Shown here one piece after another: positions 63,932-64,000 of a stretch of DNA of 64,000 nucleotides. Where the stretch lies: positions 62,001 to 126,000 of the IMG/VR virus record IMGVR_UViG_3300025364_000003; one strand, given 5' to 3'. Both the position numbers and the translations under genes were made by a program. Each line of letters opens with the position of its first letter. Position 1 is the first letter of the stretch. Source of the stretch: a virus. The notes under the pieces are model-generated. The model saw nothing but the letters and a program-made list of their open reading frames with translations. It was not told where the DNA came from and ran no database searches.

Positions 63932-63963
63932 AATTAACGAATTCCGCTTCCCTCTTCAGCTTC

Positions 63964-63998
63964 AAGCTCGTTAGGTTTTCTAACGAGCTTTTTCTTTT
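63964..63998 (+). terminator. intrinsic terminator
   Basis: AAGCTCGTTAG / CTAACGAGCTT hairpin followed by TTTCTTTTCT. Confidence 0.9.
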
Positions 63999-64000
63999 CT

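Noticed and set aside
1-64000. CRISPR arrays
   Set aside because: No regularly spaced direct repeats with unique spacers; the tandem repeats seen have no spacers.

Overview
This window is part of the genome of a large tailed bacteriophage with a T4-like head module. The evidence is a T4 gp20-type portal protein carrying an intein, a gp21-type prohead protease, phage-borne GroEL, thioredoxin, sigma factors, a T4 Rnl1-like RNA ligase, tRNAs, and many small genes packed end to end with ATGA, TAATG and GTGA overlaps. No sequence feature fixes the host. There is no integrase and no bacterial housekeeping operon.

Layout. (1) 1-540 is AT-rich, with one minus-strand gene. (2) 0.54-35.3 kb is mostly GC-richer and dense with small early/middle-type genes. 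It holds a VWA/metallopeptidase-like protein divergent from a MoxR-type ATPase, AT-richer small genes at 3.9-6.6 kb, a RadA-like recombinase, a minus-strand block (5.8-20.8 kb) with a CHC2 zinc finger, HNH nucleases, tRNA-Glu/Leu/Lys and a sigma factor, and a plus-strand block (20.9-35.3 kb) with an HD hydrolase, a DUF3228 protein, an amidoligase-like enzyme, an RNA ligase, a CCHC zinc-knuckle protein, a probable structured RNA plus tRNA-Ala, and a second sigma factor. (3) 35.33-35.76 kb is non-coding with long G and C runs and marks a sharp drop in GC. (4) 35.8-48.2 kb is AT-rich and holds about 20 small genes that share a recurring beta-strand pattern (an expanded paralogous family of unknown function), plus a fatty-acid-hydroxylase-like membrane protein and a cupin-like protein. 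(5) 48.2-64 kb is the morphogenesis region: portal with two mobile elements, core protein candidate, protease, thioredoxin, nucleotidyltransferase, a DUF2312-like protein, GroEL, small virion-type proteins and a final GIY-YIG nuclease.

Regulation. More than 30 sites in the first 35 kb share one promoter architecture: GGTTCA, 17-18 nt, then (G)TATATT or TATTCT. In about 20 cases the start codon lies 36-38 nt from the first base of GGTTCA, so transcript and reading frame should begin together (leaderless mRNA). A minority instead have a GGGAG Shine-Dalgarno further downstream. Two sigma-70-family proteins both stop inside region 4 and lack the -35-reading helix-turn-helix. Two paralogous small proteins with tandem HTHs and acidic tails contain a helix that resembles sigma region 4.2. 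A split sigma factor reading GGTTCA is the most interesting hypothesis here.

Other points. The portal gene start is duplicated at protein level but recoded at DNA level on either side of an inserted GIY-YIG nuclease. Several small genes look interrupted by single-base frameshifts or by an in-frame UGA/UAG followed by open, protein-like sequence. These may be assembly indels, decay or recoding, and only reads or proteomics can tell. All coordinates and starts come from reading the sequence. Functions are family-level inferences unless a motif is named.
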